Positions 1 through 9,329 of a stretch of DNA of 64,000 nucleotides are shown here, piece after piece. Made by a program: the position numbers and the translations under genes. How positions within the stretch are numbered: position 1 is the first letter of the stretch; every line of letters starts with the position of its first letter. Under the pieces are notes generated by a model, which saw only the letters and a list, made by a program, of their open reading frames with translations, searched no databases and had not been told where the DNA came from. The DNA is from Ramlibacter alkalitolerans (lineage in GTDB: Bacteria > Pseudomonadota > Gammaproteobacteria > Burkholderiales > Burkholderiaceae_C). The stretch lies in the NCBI RefSeq assembly GCF_016722765.1, contig NZ_JAEQND010000003.1:248001-312000 (forward strand), written 5' to 3'.

Positions 1-718
1 CTGGGAAGCGGCGATCGACGTCCCCGGCGAGGATTGCGAGCGCATCGCGCAGACCGCGGCCCGCTTCGGCGTGTACCTGGTGGTGGGCGTCATCGAACGG
101 GACGGCGGCACCCTCTATTGCACCGTCCTGTTCTTCGGTCCCGACGGCAGCTACCTGGGCAAGCACCGCAAGCTGATGCCCACGGGCAGCGAGCGGCTGG
201 TGTGGGGCTTCGGTGACGGCTCCACGATGCCCGTGTTCGACACGCCGCTCGGCCGCATGGGTGCGGTGGTCTGCTGGGAGAACTACATGCCCCTGATGCG
301 CGCCGCGCACTACGCCAAGGGGATCCAGATCTACCTGGCGCCGACGGCCGACGGCCGCGAGACCTGGCTCTCCACCATGCGCCACATCGCCATGGAGGGC
401 CGCTGCTTCGTCCTCTCGTGCAACCAGTACGCGCTGCGCAGCGACTATCCGGGCGACTACGTTTCCGAGCTGGGCGAGGAGCCGGGCAAGGTGGCCTCGC
501 GCGGTGGCAGCTGCATCGTCAACCCGCTGGGCCAGGTGCTCGCGGGACCCGATTTCGAGGGCGAGACCATCCTCACCGCGGACATCGACCTCGCCGACAT
601 CGCGCGCGGCAAGTTCGACTTCGACGCCGTGGGCCACTACGCGCGCCCGGACGTGTTCCAGCTGGTGGTGAACGACAAGCCCACGGCTGCCGTTGTTTTT
701 GAAAGGGACAAGCAGTGA
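1..718 (+). CDS. Nitrilase/carbon-nitrogen hydrolase, 5'-truncated by window edge
   Basis: C-terminal part of a nitrilase-superfamily enzyme, which hydrolyses nitriles or amides through a Glu-Lys-Cys triad. The reading frame is open from base 2, so the start and the catalytic Glu lie upstream of the window. Visible motifs are the lysine block GKHRKLMPT and the nucleophile block VVCWENYMP with the Cys codon at 272-274. The segment after the Cys has the usual nitrilase layout ([16 protein letters not shown]). The Trp-Glu after the Cys is the pattern of nitrilases rather than of biotinidase or beta-ureidopropionase types, but the substrate cannot be read from sequence. The stop overlaps the GTG of the next gene (GTGA), so translation is probably coupled. 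Confidence 0.9.
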   Translation, partial: WEAAIDVPGEDCERIAQTAARFGVYLVVGVIERDGGTLYCTVLFFGPDGSYLGKHRKLMPTGSERLVWGFGDGSTMPVFDTPLGRMGAVVCWENYMPLMRAAHYAKGIQIYLAPTADGRETWLSTMRHIAMEGRCFVLSCNQYALRSDYPGDYVSELGEEPGKVASRGGSCIVNPLGQVLAGPDFEGETILTADIDLADIARGKFDFDAVGHYARPDVFQLVVNDKPTAAVVFERDKQ

Positions 719-1650
719 AGATCCTGATCCTCGGCGCCGGCGGCATCGGCGGCCTGTTCGGCGGACGGCTGGCGTTGGCGGGAGCGGACGTGACCTTCCT
801 GGTGCGCGACAAGCGCAAGTCGCAGCTCGATGACGATGGCATCCGGGTGGAGAGCCAGTTCGGCAATTTCTGCGTGCCGGTGCACTCGGTGACCGCCCGC
901 GAAGTGAAGCCGGAGTTCGACCTCGTGATCCTGACCTGCAAGGCCTATGACCTGCCGTCGGCGATCGAGAGCGTGCGCCCGGGGCTGGCGCCGGGTGCGG
1001 CGGTGCTGCCCTTCCTCAATGGCCTCGCCCATCTCGAGGTCCTGAACCAGGCCTTCGGCGCGGCCAACGTGCTGGGTGGAACCGCCCGGGTGCAGGTCAC
1101 GATGACGCCCGACGGCGTGATCCGCCAGCTCAATGACTGGCAGACGCTCACCATCGGCGAACAGGACGGGCGCGTGTCCCCGCGGATCGAAGCCCTGAAG
1201 GCCGTCCTGGACCAGACCGGCGCCGAAGTGAAGGTTTCGCCGCAGATCCTGCGCGAGCTGTGGCTGAAGCTGGTGCATCTTTCCACCGTGGCAGGCATGA
1301 CCTGCCTGATGCGGGCGAACATCGGCGAGATCGTGCGCACGCCGGAAGGCTCCGCCCTGCTGGTGAAGTTCTTCGAGCGCAACGCCGAGATCGCGGCCCA
1401 CTTCGGCCACCGGCCGGACGACAAGTTCAGGAGCACGTACCTCGCGCTGTTCCGCCAGGCCGACGCGATGTACGAGGCGTCCATGCTGCGCGACCTGGAA
1501 AAGGGCGGCCGGATCGAGTCGGAGCAGATCCTCGGCGACATGCTGCGTCGCTGCCGCGAGGCAGGCCAGCCCGACGCGCTCCACCTGGCCGCGTACACCC
1601 ACGTGAAAGCTTTCGAGCAGCGCCGGGATGCCGGTCGCCTGCCTCGCTGA
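715..1650 (+). CDS. Ketopantoate reductase family protein (PanE/ApbA-like)
   Basis: 311-residue NADP-dependent 2-oxoacid reductase of the ketopantoate reductase family. The N-terminal Rossmann motif [11 protein letters not shown] is at residues 7-17, followed by the all-alpha ApbA C-terminal domain containing [13 protein letters not shown]. It starts at a GTG that overlaps the nitrilase stop. A second PanE-like gene lies at 52456, so this copy need not make pantothenate. Its place in a nitrilase / Bug receptor / cupin run suggests a catabolic 2-oxoacid or hydroxy-acid substrate, which is inference only. Confidence 0.88.
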   Translation: MKILILGAGGIGGLFGGRLALAGADVTFLVRDKRKSQLDDDGIRVESQFGNFCVPVHSVTAREVKPEFDLVILTCKAYDLPSAIESVRPGLAPGAAVLPFLNGLAHLEVLNQAFGAANVLGGTARVQVTMTPDGVIRQLNDWQTLTIGEQDGRVSPRIEALKAVLDQTGAEVKVSPQILRELWLKLVHLSTVAGMTCLMRANIGEIVRTPEGSALLVKFFERNAEIAAHFGHRPDDKFRSTYLALFRQADAMYEASMLRDLEKGGRIESEQILGDMLRRCREAGQPDALHLAAYTHVKAFEQRRDAGRLPR

Positions 1651-1660
1651 GGAGAAGACC

Positions 1661-2635
1661 ATGACCCTCTCCCGTCGCAGCGTCCTGGCGGCAGCAACGG
1701 TGCTCGCGTGCGGCGCCGGTGGCGCCTTCGCGCAGCCCTTTCCCGGCAAGCCGATCCGGCTGCTGGTCGGCTTTCCGCCCGGGGGCGGGGTCGACATCAT
1801 CGCTCGCGCGATCAGCCAGCGCCTGGGCGAAAGACTCGGCCAGCCCGTGATCGTGGAGAACCGGCCCGGCGCCGGCGGGAACATCGCGGCGGAGATGGTC
1901 GCGCGCGCGGCGCCCGATGGCTCGACCCTGCTGGTGAGCGCGGTGAGCAGCCTGGCGATCAGCGCCAGCCTGTACAAGAACCCGCGCTACGACCTGCTGA
2001 AGGACTTCACGCCCGTCGCCGTGGTGGCCTCGGTGCCCAACGTGCTGGTGGTGAATCCGGCGGTGAAGGCGCGCAACGTCGCGGAGCTCATCGCGCTGGC
2101 GAAGGCGAACCCGGGCCGGATCAATTTCGGTTCCGCCGGCAACGGCACCACCGTGCACTTCGCGGGCGAACTCTTCAAGTCGATGGCCGACATCGACATC
2201 GTGCACGTGCCGTACAAGGGCGCGGCACCGGCGATGAGCGACCTGCTGGCGGGGCAGGTGCAGATCATGTTCGACTTCCTGTCGGCCGCCAATGCGCACA
2301 TCAGGAGCGGAAAGCTGGTCGCCCTGGGGGTGACGGGCGCCAAGCGCTCGCCGCTGCTGCCGAACGTGCCCACCATCGCCGAAGCAGGGCTGCCCGGATA
2401 CGAGGTGCTCGGAGCCTTCGGCGTCATGGCGCCGGCCGGCACGCCGCCGGAGATCGTGCAGCGGCTCAATCACGACATCCGCGACGTGGTGAAGCTGCCG
2501 GACGTGCGCGAGCGGCTCGTTTCGTCGGCCGCGACGCCGGAGTACGAGACGCCGGAGGAATTCGCGGCGACCCTGAAGGCCGAAGTGGCGAAGTGGGCGC
2601 GCATCGTCGCCCGGACCGGCGTCCAGCTGGATTGA
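1661..2635 (+). CDS. Bug-family (TctC-like) periplasmic solute-binding receptor
   Basis: 324-residue tripartite tricarboxylate transporter receptor of the Bug family, typically binding carboxylates in the periplasm. It has a signal peptide (SRRSVLAAATVLACGAGGAFAQ), then the family hallmark PFPGKPIRLLVGFPPGGGVD and the PYKGAAPAM block near residue 185. I chose the ATG at 1661 because a purine-rich GGAGAAG precedes it; an in-frame ATG at 1628 lies inside the upstream gene. No TctA/TctB membrane subunits are nearby, so it is one of the orphan Bug receptors abundant in Burkholderiales. It probably serves the carboxylate handled by the flanking genes. Confidence 0.93.
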   Translation: MTLSRRSVLAAATVLACGAGGAFAQPFPGKPIRLLVGFPPGGGVDIIARAISQRLGERLGQPVIVENRPGAGGNIAAEMVARAAPDGSTLLVSAVSSLAISASLYKNPRYDLLKDFTPVAVVASVPNVLVVNPAVKARNVAELIALAKANPGRINFGSAGNGTTVHFAGELFKSMADIDIVHVPYKGAAPAMSDLLAGQVQIMFDFLSAANAHIRSGKLVALGVTGAKRSPLLPNVPTIAEAGLPGYEVLGAFGVMAPAGTPPEIVQRLNHDIRDVVKLPDVRERLVSSAATPEYETPEEFAATLKAEVAKWARIVARTGVQLD

Positions 2636-2658
2636 GCCCCGCGGGCAGGAGCAAGCGC

Positions 2659-3042
2659 ATGAGCGATCCCAACATCGGCCAGGAGCGGCCATCGAGCGAC
2701 TTCGCGGTGTCGTCCCGCAAGATCGTGGCCGAAGGCAAGGACGTCCAGGTCAAGGAGTTCCTCCTGGGCCCGGGCGAGGAGGTGCCTTGGCATCACCACA
2801 CCGAGGTGTTCGACGTGTTCTACTGCCTGGAAGGCCGGCTGCACGTGCAATGCGCCGAGGTGTGGAGCGGCGAGGCTCGGGCCACGGTCGAACTCGGGGT
2901 CGGCCAGTCGCTGAAGCTCGAGCCGGGGACCGCGCATCGGCCGTTCAATCCCTCTGCCCGCGAGCGCTGCCGCTTCCTGCTGGTGCAGGGCATCGGTGAG
3001 TACGACTGGATACGCTACGAGCCCAGGACCCGTAGCGACTGA
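2659..3042 (+). CDS. Single-domain cupin protein
   Basis: 127-residue cupin, a small beta-barrel metal-binding fold. The first cupin motif shows metal-ligand candidates His45, His47 and Glu49 (PWHHHTEVFDVFYCLEG), and the second motif GTAHRPFNP gives a further His. The start ATG at 2659 follows GGCAGGAGC. It lies 23 bp after the Bug receptor gene and probably ends the same operon. Enzymatic (isomerase or dioxygenase-like) or sensory roles are both possible; the substrate is unknown. Confidence 0.85.
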   Translation: MSDPNIGQERPSSDFAVSSRKIVAEGKDVQVKEFLLGPGEEVPWHHHTEVFDVFYCLEGRLHVQCAEVWSGEARATVELGVGQSLKLEPGTAHRPFNPSARERCRFLLVQGIGEYDWIRYEPRTRSD

Positions 3043-3122
3043 AGCGCCGGCGCGGCGGCTCGCCTGTCCGGGGCGCTCGGGGCAGGCCTTCGGCCCGGGC
3101 CACCCGACCTCGGGCCGCTGCT

Positions 3123-3845
3123 TCAGTAGCCGTAGAACTCCTCGCTGCGGATGTCGTCGTCGTCGACGCCCACGCGTTCCAGGGTCTCCCGCAAGCCGGC
3201 GACCATGGCCGGCGGGCCTGCCACGTAGTAGACGGGATCGGGCAGCTCGGCGGCCACGCGTTTCAGGAGCGCTGCGTCGACCAGCCCCGTCTCGCCCATC
3301 CAGGGCAGGCGGGACTCCGCCATGCGCGTCATCGTCGCGACCAGGCTGAAATTCGGGTAGTCGCCTTCGAGCCGCTGCAATTCGGAGAGGAAGGCGCTGT
3401 CCTCGGGCCGCCGGTTCGAATACACCAGCACCAGGCGCCGCTGCAGGCGCTGGTGGGCGGCGTGCCGCAGCATGCTCATGAACGGCGTGATGCCGATGCC
3501 GCCGGCCACGAACACCGCGGCACGCTCGGCCTTGTTGTGCAGGGTCAGCGCGCCGAACGGCCCTTCGACCTGCGCCGGTGCACCGAGGGCGAGCCCCGCC
3601 AGGGCGTTCTTGAACGCGGAGTCCCGCCTGCGCGTGGCCACCACCAGTTCGCCCTCGTGCGGCGCGCTGACGATGGAAAAGGCGTGGCGTGCGCCTTCCG
3701 TGCCGGCGATCGCCGGATCCGGCAGGATGAGGTCGATGGCCTGCCCCGGCTTGAAGCTGAAGCCGGCAGGCTTGTCGAAGTGGAAGGCCATCGTGCCGTG
3801 GGCAACTTCCTCGCGGCGCTGCAGGCGGACTGTCTCGGAGGTCAT
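3123..3845 (-). CDS. Ferredoxin-NADP reductase-like FAD/NAD(P)-binding oxidoreductase
   Basis: 240-residue flavoprotein of the ferredoxin reductase superfamily. The FAD-binding barrel comes first (HAFSIVSAPHE holds the RxYS-like flavin motif in the variant HAFSIVS). The NAD(P)-binding domain follows with VAGGIGITPFMSML, the nucleotide-binding YVAGPPAMV, and a C-terminal EEFYGY typical of this fold. There is no 2Fe-2S ferredoxin domain, so it needs an external electron partner. The start at 3845 is favoured over one at 3878 because AGGAG lies about 7 bases upstream. It is divergent from the transporter operon at 4092, across a 246-bp gap in which I see no other feature. Confidence 0.87.
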   Translation of the reverse strand: MTSETVRLQRREEVAHGTMAFHFDKPAGFSFKPGQAIDLILPDPAIAGTEGARHAFSIVSAPHEGELVVATRRRDSAFKNALAGLALGAPAQVEGPFGALTLHNKAERAAVFVAGGIGITPFMSMLRHAAHQRLQRRLVLVYSNRRPEDSAFLSELQRLEGDYPNFSLVATMTRMAESRLPWMGETGLVDAALLKRVAAELPDPVYYVAGPPAMVAGLRETLERVGVDDDDIRSEEFYGY

Positions 3846-4091
3846 GGTGCGGCTCCTGCGCCGCGGCGCGCGCGGCATGGGGGGTGGTTGCGCGAAGGGC
3901 GCTCCCGGTCATTGGATGCCGCGAACCCGGCAAACGTGACAAGCCCCTGCACGCCGCATGGCGGACGGCCGCGCAGGGCGTCTGCAGCTCGGCCGCACGG
4001 TGGCGTGAGGGCTGCCCCGGGAAAATCCCTGTATTGCCGCCGGGACGAAAACCGATTGAATGGCGACTCCATCGTGTCCAGGAGCCCCGCC

Positions 4092-5351
4092 ATGCCTGCA
4101 GACCACGGCCTTTCCCCCTTCCTTCCTCCCCGCCGCGCGGCGCTCGCGCTGGCCGCCGCCTCGCTGGGCCTGCTGCTCGCCGCGCCGACGGCGCAGGCGC
4201 AGGGCAAGCCGATCCGCATCGGCGTGCCCACCGCCATGCAGCTGCAGGTCGGCCGCGACACCCAGGACGCGGTGAAGATGGCCATCGACGACATCAACGC
4301 CAAGGGCGGGGTGCTCGGGCGCAAGCTGGAGATGGTGGTCGCCGACGAAACGGAGAACCCCGAGACGGGCATCAGCGCGATCAAGAAGCTCACTGCCGAC
4401 GAGAAGGTCGACGTGCTGATCGGCGGCTACACCAGCGGCGTCACGCTCGCGCAGCTGCCGCACATCTCCGCCGCCAAGACCATCTACCTGGGGGTCGGAG
4501 CCGCCTCGCCGTCGATCACGCAGAAGGTCAAGGCCGACTACGACAACTACAAGTACGTCTTCCGCGTCGGGCCGATCAATGCGGCCAACCAGGCACGCGA
4601 GCTCACCGGCTTCATCGCCAACTTCGTCAAGGGCGAACTCGGCATCAGCAAGATCGCCATCGTGGGCGAGAACGCCAAGTGGGTGCAGGACCTGGTGCCG
4701 GTGCTGAAGAAGGGCGCCGTCGATGCCGGCGCGGACATCCGCGCCACCGAGTTCTTCGACACCCAGACGGCCGACTTCTCGCCGCTGTTCTCCAAGGTCA
4801 AGGAATCCGGCGCGCAATACCTGGTGGTGGTCCTGTCGCATGCCTCCAGCGACACCTTCGCCAAGCAGTGGTACGACTCGCGCTTCCCCATGCCCTACGG
4901 CGGCATCGACGTCAAGAGCATGGACGGCGACTTCTGCGACCGCATCGGCGCCAAGTCGGTCGGGCAGATGGCCGCGAACTTCGCCGTGCGCGCGCCGCTC
5001 ACGCCGCGCACCATCCCCTTCTTCGACGAGTTCAGGAAGCTGACCAACCGCTCGCCCGTCTACACCGCGTTCGGCGCCAACGACGCCGTCTACATCTACG
5101 CCGATGCGGTCAAGCGCGCCGGCGCGACCGATGCCGACAAGGTGATCAAGGAACTGGAGAAGACCAACCACGTCGGCATCCCCGGTGTGATCCAGTTCGA
5201 CGAGATGCACGACGTCAAGCCCGGCACGCCGACGTACAAGGGACCGTCCTTCCTGCTGGCGCAGTGGCGCGACGGCTGCAAGCGCGAGGTCGTCTACCCG
5301 AAGACGCAGCGCACCGCCGACTTCAAGTTCCCGAGCTGGATCAAGAAGTAG
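4092..5351 (+). CDS. Branched-chain amino acid-type ABC transporter substrate-binding protein
   Basis: 419-residue periplasmic binding protein of the LivJ/LivK class (type I fold). An N-terminal signal peptide ends near AAPTAQAQG, followed by IRIGVPTAM and the ligand-site region GGVLGRKLEMVVADE. The ATG at 4092 has AGGAG 8 bases upstream. It is the first gene of a five-gene transporter operon continuing with livH, livM, livG and livF-like genes. Liv systems in this group also import aromatics, amides and urea, so leucine/isoleucine/valine specificity should not be assumed. Confidence 0.93.
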   Translation: MPADHGLSPFLPPRRAALALAAASLGLLLAAPTAQAQGKPIRIGVPTAMQLQVGRDTQDAVKMAIDDINAKGGVLGRKLEMVVADETENPETGISAIKKLTADEKVDVLIGGYTSGVTLAQLPHISAAKTIYLGVGAASPSITQKVKADYDNYKYVFRVGPINAANQARELTGFIANFVKGELGISKIAIVGENAKWVQDLVPVLKKGAVDAGADIRATEFFDTQTADFSPLFSKVKESGAQYLVVVLSHASSDTFAKQWYDSRFPMPYGGIDVKSMDGDFCDRIGAKSVGQMAANFAVRAPLTPRTIPFFDEFRKLTNRSPVYTAFGANDAVYIYADAVKRAGATDADKVIKELEKTNHVGIPGVIQFDEMHDVKPGTPTYKGPSFLLAQWRDGCKREVVYPKTQRTADFKFPSWIKK

Positions 5352-5358
5352 GGCCAGG

Positions 5359-6213
5359 GTGCTCGAAATCCTGATCGTGGGGGCGGTGAGCAGCGCGATC
5401 TACGCGATGCTCGCCGTCGGCTTCACGCTGATCTTCGGCGTGGCGCGCGTGCTCAATCTCGCGCACGGCTCCTTCTACGCGCTGGGCGCCTACGGCGCCT
5501 ACTTCCTCACCTCCTCGCTGAAGTGGCCGCTGCTGCCGGCGGCGCTGGTCTCGATCGCGCTCGTGGCCTCGTTCGGCGTGCTCGTGGAGCGCGTCTTCGT
5601 GCGTCCGATGCGCAGCTCGCAGCTGGCGGTGCTGATGATCACGCTGGCGGTGGCGCTGGTGGTCGAACAGGCGCTGTTCCTCACCTTCGGCTCCGAGTAC
5701 CGCAACGTGCCGTCCTTCGTCGATGCGAAGGTCACCCTCGGCGGCGTCGACGTCGCGGGCTCGCGCCTGCTGGCGCTGGGCGTGAGCACGGTGCTGATCG
5801 CGGCGCTGTGGCTGTTCATCCAGCACACCCGGCTCGGCTCGGCCATCCTGGCCATCTCGCAGGATGCCCAGGCGGCGCAGTACGTCGGGATCCCCAGCGA
5901 CCGCATCTTCTCGGTGGTGATGGGCATCTCGGCCGGGCTGGCCGCGGCGGCCGGCATCCTCGCCGGGCCTTTCCTCAGCGTGCAGCCCACGATGTGGCTG
6001 CTGCCGATCGTGAAGGCCTTCGCCATCGTGGTGGTGGGCGGGCTCGGCTCGATCCCGGGCAGCATCATCGCGGCGCTCATGCTGGGTTATGCGGAAACGA
6101 TCGTGGCCTACGCCGCCTCCACCTCGTGGACCGAGATCGTCTCGGTGCTCGCCACGCTGCTGATGCTGGTCGTGCGGCCGGCGGGGATCTTCGGCCGGCG
6201 CGCCGCCTTCTGA
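5359..6213 (+). CDS. LivH-like ABC transporter permease
   Basis: 284-residue inner-membrane permease of the branched-chain amino acid transporter family, with about eight hydrophobic helices. The early signature LAHGSFYALGAYGAY and the EAA-like loop GGLGSIPGSIIAALMLGYAE near the C terminus match LivH. It begins with GTG 7 bp after the binding-protein stop, preceded by a GGGCCAGG that is only a weak ribosome-binding site. It pairs with the LivM-like permease that follows. Confidence 0.93.
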   Translation: MLEILIVGAVSSAIYAMLAVGFTLIFGVARVLNLAHGSFYALGAYGAYFLTSSLKWPLLPAALVSIALVASFGVLVERVFVRPMRSSQLAVLMITLAVALVVEQALFLTFGSEYRNVPSFVDAKVTLGGVDVAGSRLLALGVSTVLIAALWLFIQHTRLGSAILAISQDAQAAQYVGIPSDRIFSVVMGISAGLAAAAGILAGPFLSVQPTMWLLPIVKAFAIVVVGGLGSIPGSIIAALMLGYAETIVAYAASTSWTEIVSVLATLLMLVVRPAGIFGRRAAF

Positions 6214-6220
6214 GGGGACC

Positions 6221-7201
6221 ATGCTGCGCCACCGCCTCGACCTCACCGCCGCCGCCGGCCTCGTCGGCGTCATGGCGTTGCTGCCGCTCGTCTTTCCCAG
6301 CAACTACCTGATCGGCGTGCTCACCGTCAGCGCGATCTACGGCATCTGGGCGGTGAGCTGGGACTTCATGTCCGGGCTGACGGGCCGCGAGAATTTCGGC
6401 CACAGCCTGTTCATCGGCGTCGGCGCGTACACGGCGGGCTTCCTCAACACGGGCTTCGGTGCCAGCCCGTGGTGGAGCCTGCCGGCCGCCATGGGGGTGG
6501 CGGTCCTGTTCGCGCTGCTGATCGGCCTGCCGACGCTGCGCCTGAAGGGTCCGTATTTCGCCCTGGCCATGCTCTCCGGCGCGGTGATCATGCAGCGGCT
6601 GATGCTGATCTTCTGGGAACACACCGGCGGCGAGGAGGGCATCAACGGGCTGGCGCCGCTGATCCGCTCGCAGCTCGGGTTCTACTACTTCGTGCTGGGC
6701 ACGCTGGTGCTGATCACGGCGGTGCTGCTGGTGCTCGCCCGATCGCACTGGGGGCTGATCCTGCGCGCGATCCGCGGCGACGAGGCCACCTGCCAGGCCG
6801 CCGGCATCAACGTCACGTTCTACAAGATCGCCTCGCTGGTGATCAGCGCCGCGTTCGCCGGCGCCGGCGGGGCGATGTACGCGCACTACCAGCTGCAGGT
6901 CAGCCCGCAGCTGTTCGCGGTGGTCACCTCCATCACGATCATCACCATGGTCTACGTGGGCGGCATGGGCACGATCTACGGGCCGGTGGGCGGCGCCGTG
7001 CTGCTGGTGCTGATGACGGAGCTGCTGCGCCGCTTCGGCGAATGGCGGCTGATGGTCTACAGCTGCGTCCTGATCGCGATCCTGTTCTTCCTGCCCAAGG
7101 GGCTGGTGGCGCCGCTGTGGACGCGCCTGCGCGCCGCCCTGAAGCGCGGGCGCAAGCAGCCCCTGGTGCCCGTGACGGACGGCCTGGAGCAGCAGGCATG
7201 A
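6221..7201 (+). CDS. LivM-like ABC transporter permease
   Basis: 326-residue second permease of the Liv-type importer. The N-terminal block SWDFMSGLTGRENFGHSLF is the LivM signature, and the cytoplasmic coupling loop is GGMGTIYGPVGGAVLL. About nine hydrophobic segments are visible. Its stop overlaps the ATG of the LivG-like gene (ATGA), indicating translational coupling. Confidence 0.93.
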   Translation: MLRHRLDLTAAAGLVGVMALLPLVFPSNYLIGVLTVSAIYGIWAVSWDFMSGLTGRENFGHSLFIGVGAYTAGFLNTGFGASPWWSLPAAMGVAVLFALLIGLPTLRLKGPYFALAMLSGAVIMQRLMLIFWEHTGGEEGINGLAPLIRSQLGFYYFVLGTLVLITAVLLVLARSHWGLILRAIRGDEATCQAAGINVTFYKIASLVISAAFAGAGGAMYAHYQLQVSPQLFAVVTSITIITMVYVGGMGTIYGPVGGAVLLVLMTELLRRFGEWRLMVYSCVLIAILFFLPKGLVAPLWTRLRAALKRGRKQPLVPVTDGLEQQA

Positions 7202-7953
7202 CGGCGCTGCTCGAAGTCGCGAACCTGAACAAGCATTTCGGCGGGCTGCACGCCTTGCGCGACTTCGCCTGCACCGTGCAGCGCGGGGAGATCGTCGGCA
7301 TCCTCGGTCCCAACGGCGCCGGCAAGACGACGCTCTACAACCTGCTCACCGGCTTCATCCCGCCCGATCCGGGCGCGCGCATCGTGTTCGAGGGCCACAG
7401 CCTGCTGCGCCTGCCGCCGCACCGCATCGCCGCCCGGGGCATCTCGCGCACCTTCCAGCTGTGCCGGCCGTTCACCGGCCTGACGGTGCTGGAAAACGTG
7501 GTCGTCGGCGCCCTCGGCGCGCAGCGCGAACCCCGCGCCGACCTGCGTGCGCGCGGCCGCGAACTGCTGCAGCGCGTGGGCCTGGCCGGGCGCGAGGACG
7601 TGCCGGTGGACGTGCTGTCCTATGGCGACCAGCGCCGGCTCGAAATCGCACGGGCCCTCGCCGCGCGGCCCCGCCTGCTGCTGCTGGACGAACCCTTCGC
7701 CGGCCTCGGCAGCGGCGAGATGGCCGAGCTCTCGGCGCTGATCCGGCAGGTGCACGCGCAGGAGGGCCTGACGGTGGTGCTGATCGAGCACAAGCTGCGC
7801 GAGTTCATGAGCCTGGTGCAGCGCGTCGTCGCCCTCGATTTCGGGGCCGTGATCGCGCAAGGCGCGCCCGAGGAGATCGTGCGCAACCCCGCCGTGATCG
7901 AGGCCTACATCGGCCGCGACGCGCACGCGCCGGAAGCCGCCCATGCTGCTTGA
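7198..7953 (+). CDS. LivG-like ABC transporter ATP-binding protein
   Basis: 251-residue ATPase of the Liv importer. Walker A is GPNGAGKTT, the family-specific signature is LSYGDQRRLEIARAL in place of LSGGQ, and Walker B is LLLLDEPFAGL. The C-terminal BCA-type extension VIEAYIGRD is present. It overlaps livM by 4 bp and livF by 11 bp. Confidence 0.94.
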   Translation: MTALLEVANLNKHFGGLHALRDFACTVQRGEIVGILGPNGAGKTTLYNLLTGFIPPDPGARIVFEGHSLLRLPPHRIAARGISRTFQLCRPFTGLTVLENVVVGALGAQREPRADLRARGRELLQRVGLAGREDVPVDVLSYGDQRRLEIARALAARPRLLLLDEPFAGLGSGEMAELSALIRQVHAQEGLTVVLIEHKLREFMSLVQRVVALDFGAVIAQGAPEEIVRNPAVIEAYIGRDAHAPEAAHAA

Positions 7954-8650
7954 GGTGCGCCGGCTCTCGGTGGCCTACGGCAAGGCGGTGGCGCTGGAGA
8001 ACGTCTCGCTGGACGTCGCGCCGGGCGAGTTCGTCGCCGTGCTGGGCCCGAACGGTGCCGGCAAGAGCACCTTGCTCAAGGCGATCTCGCGCGCGCAGCC
8101 TTCCTCGGGCACGCTGTCCTTCCGCGGCGAATCGCTGCAGGCCTTGCCGGCCCACGCCGTGGTCGGCAAGGGCATCTGCCACTGCCCGGAAGGGCGGCGC
8201 CTGTTCCCGGAACTCACGGTGCTGAAGAACCTGATGCTCGGCGCCTACCTGCGCAGCGACCGCGCACAGGTCGAAGCGGATCTCGAACAGGTCTATCGCC
8301 TCTTTCCCGTGCTCGAGGAGCGCGGCGCGCAGGTGGTCAGCACGCTGTCCGGCGGGCAGCAGCAGATGGTCGCCATCGGCCGGGCGCTGATGGGGCGGCC
8401 CGCGCTGCTGCTGCTCGACGAGCCTTCGGTGGGCATCGCGCACCGCCTCAAGCTGGAGATCTTCGACGCCATCAAGCGCATCCAGGCCGCCGGCACCGCG
8501 ATCCTGATGGCGGAACAGGACGCGCAGTCGGCCCTGCGCGTGGCCGACCGCGTCTACGTGCTGGAGCACGGGCAGGTGGGGCGCTGCGGCAGCAGCGCGG
8601 AGCTGGGCGCCGACGACTACATCCGGCAGGCGTACCTGGGCGTCAACTAG
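7943..8650 (+). CDS. LivF-like ABC transporter ATP-binding protein
   Basis: 235-residue partner ATPase. Walker A is GPNGAGKST, the signature is LSGGQQQMVAIGRAL and Walker B is LLLLDEPSVGI. The C terminus IRQAYLGVN is the LivF-type ending. It closes the transporter operon and overlaps the converging TetR gene by 8 bp. Confidence 0.94.
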   Translation: MLLEVRRLSVAYGKAVALENVSLDVAPGEFVAVLGPNGAGKSTLLKAISRAQPSSGTLSFRGESLQALPAHAVVGKGICHCPEGRRLFPELTVLKNLMLGAYLRSDRAQVEADLEQVYRLFPVLEERGAQVVSTLSGGQQQMVAIGRALMGRPALLLLDEPSVGIAHRLKLEIFDAIKRIQAAGTAILMAEQDAQSALRVADRVYVLEHGQVGRCGSSAELGADDYIRQAYLGVN

Positions 8651-9263
8651 CCGCGGCGGGGAGCGGCTGGCGGCGCAGTCGTCCGGCGGTGAGCCGGGCG
8701 CCCAAATCCGCAGCGTTCAGGAGCTGCGCAAGCAGCGCCTTGGTGCGGCGCGAATGCGGCGATGCGTCGAACAGCCAGTGCGCAACGACGGTGAGGAAGA
8801 TCGTGGTCAGCACGGTCTCGGCGAGTTCGCGCCGCCAGCCGACTTCCGGCAGCATCGCCACTTCGCGGATCCACTGCACCGTGTCGCTGGTGCGCATGAT
8901 GCCGCGCGCCTGCAGGTGCATGTGCTCCGGCTGCAGCTTGTAGCCCAGCATCTCGCGGGTGAGCTCCCGATGCGGAGCGAGGGCGTCCAGCCAGGTCGTG
9001 TACGCCTGCTGCAGGCGTTCGCGCTGCGGCAGCTCCCGCCAGCCGGGCACCTGCGGCAGCTGCAGCAGGGCGGCATCGGCGACGTCGAGCCAGGCCTCGG
9101 CGAGCGCGTCCTTGTTGGGGAAGTGGCGATGGATCTCGGCCAGGGGCACGCCCATCTCGCGCGCGATCTCGAACAGGTGGATCGCATCCCAGCTGCTCTG
9201 GCGGGCCAGGTGCAAAGCCACCTCGAGGATGGCGCTCCTGGCGACTTGCGGTTCCGATTGCAT
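8643..9263 (-). CDS. TetR-family transcriptional regulator
   Basis: 206-residue regulator. The N-terminal helix-turn-helix (AILEVALHLARQSSWDAIHLFEIAREMGVPLAEIHRHFPNK is the region, residues 11-51) fits the TetR/AcrR pattern, with the recognition helix around PLAEIHRHF. The rest is helical ligand-binding domain. It is convergent with the Liv operon, so control of that operon is possible but not shown by position. Confidence 0.82.
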   Translation of the reverse strand: MQSEPQVARSAILEVALHLARQSSWDAIHLFEIAREMGVPLAEIHRHFPNKDALAEAWLDVADAALLQLPQVPGWRELPQRERLQQAYTTWLDALAPHRELTREMLGYKLQPEHMHLQARGIMRTSDTVQWIREVAMLPEVGWRRELAETVLTTIFLTVVAHWLFDASPHSRRTKALLAQLLNAADLGARLTAGRLRRQPLPAAAS

Positions 9264-9329
9264 GGCGGCACCTCCCGCGGCAATGCTGCCACAGGAGATG
9301 TCGCTGCGCTCGCGAACCCGGGGTCGCCG

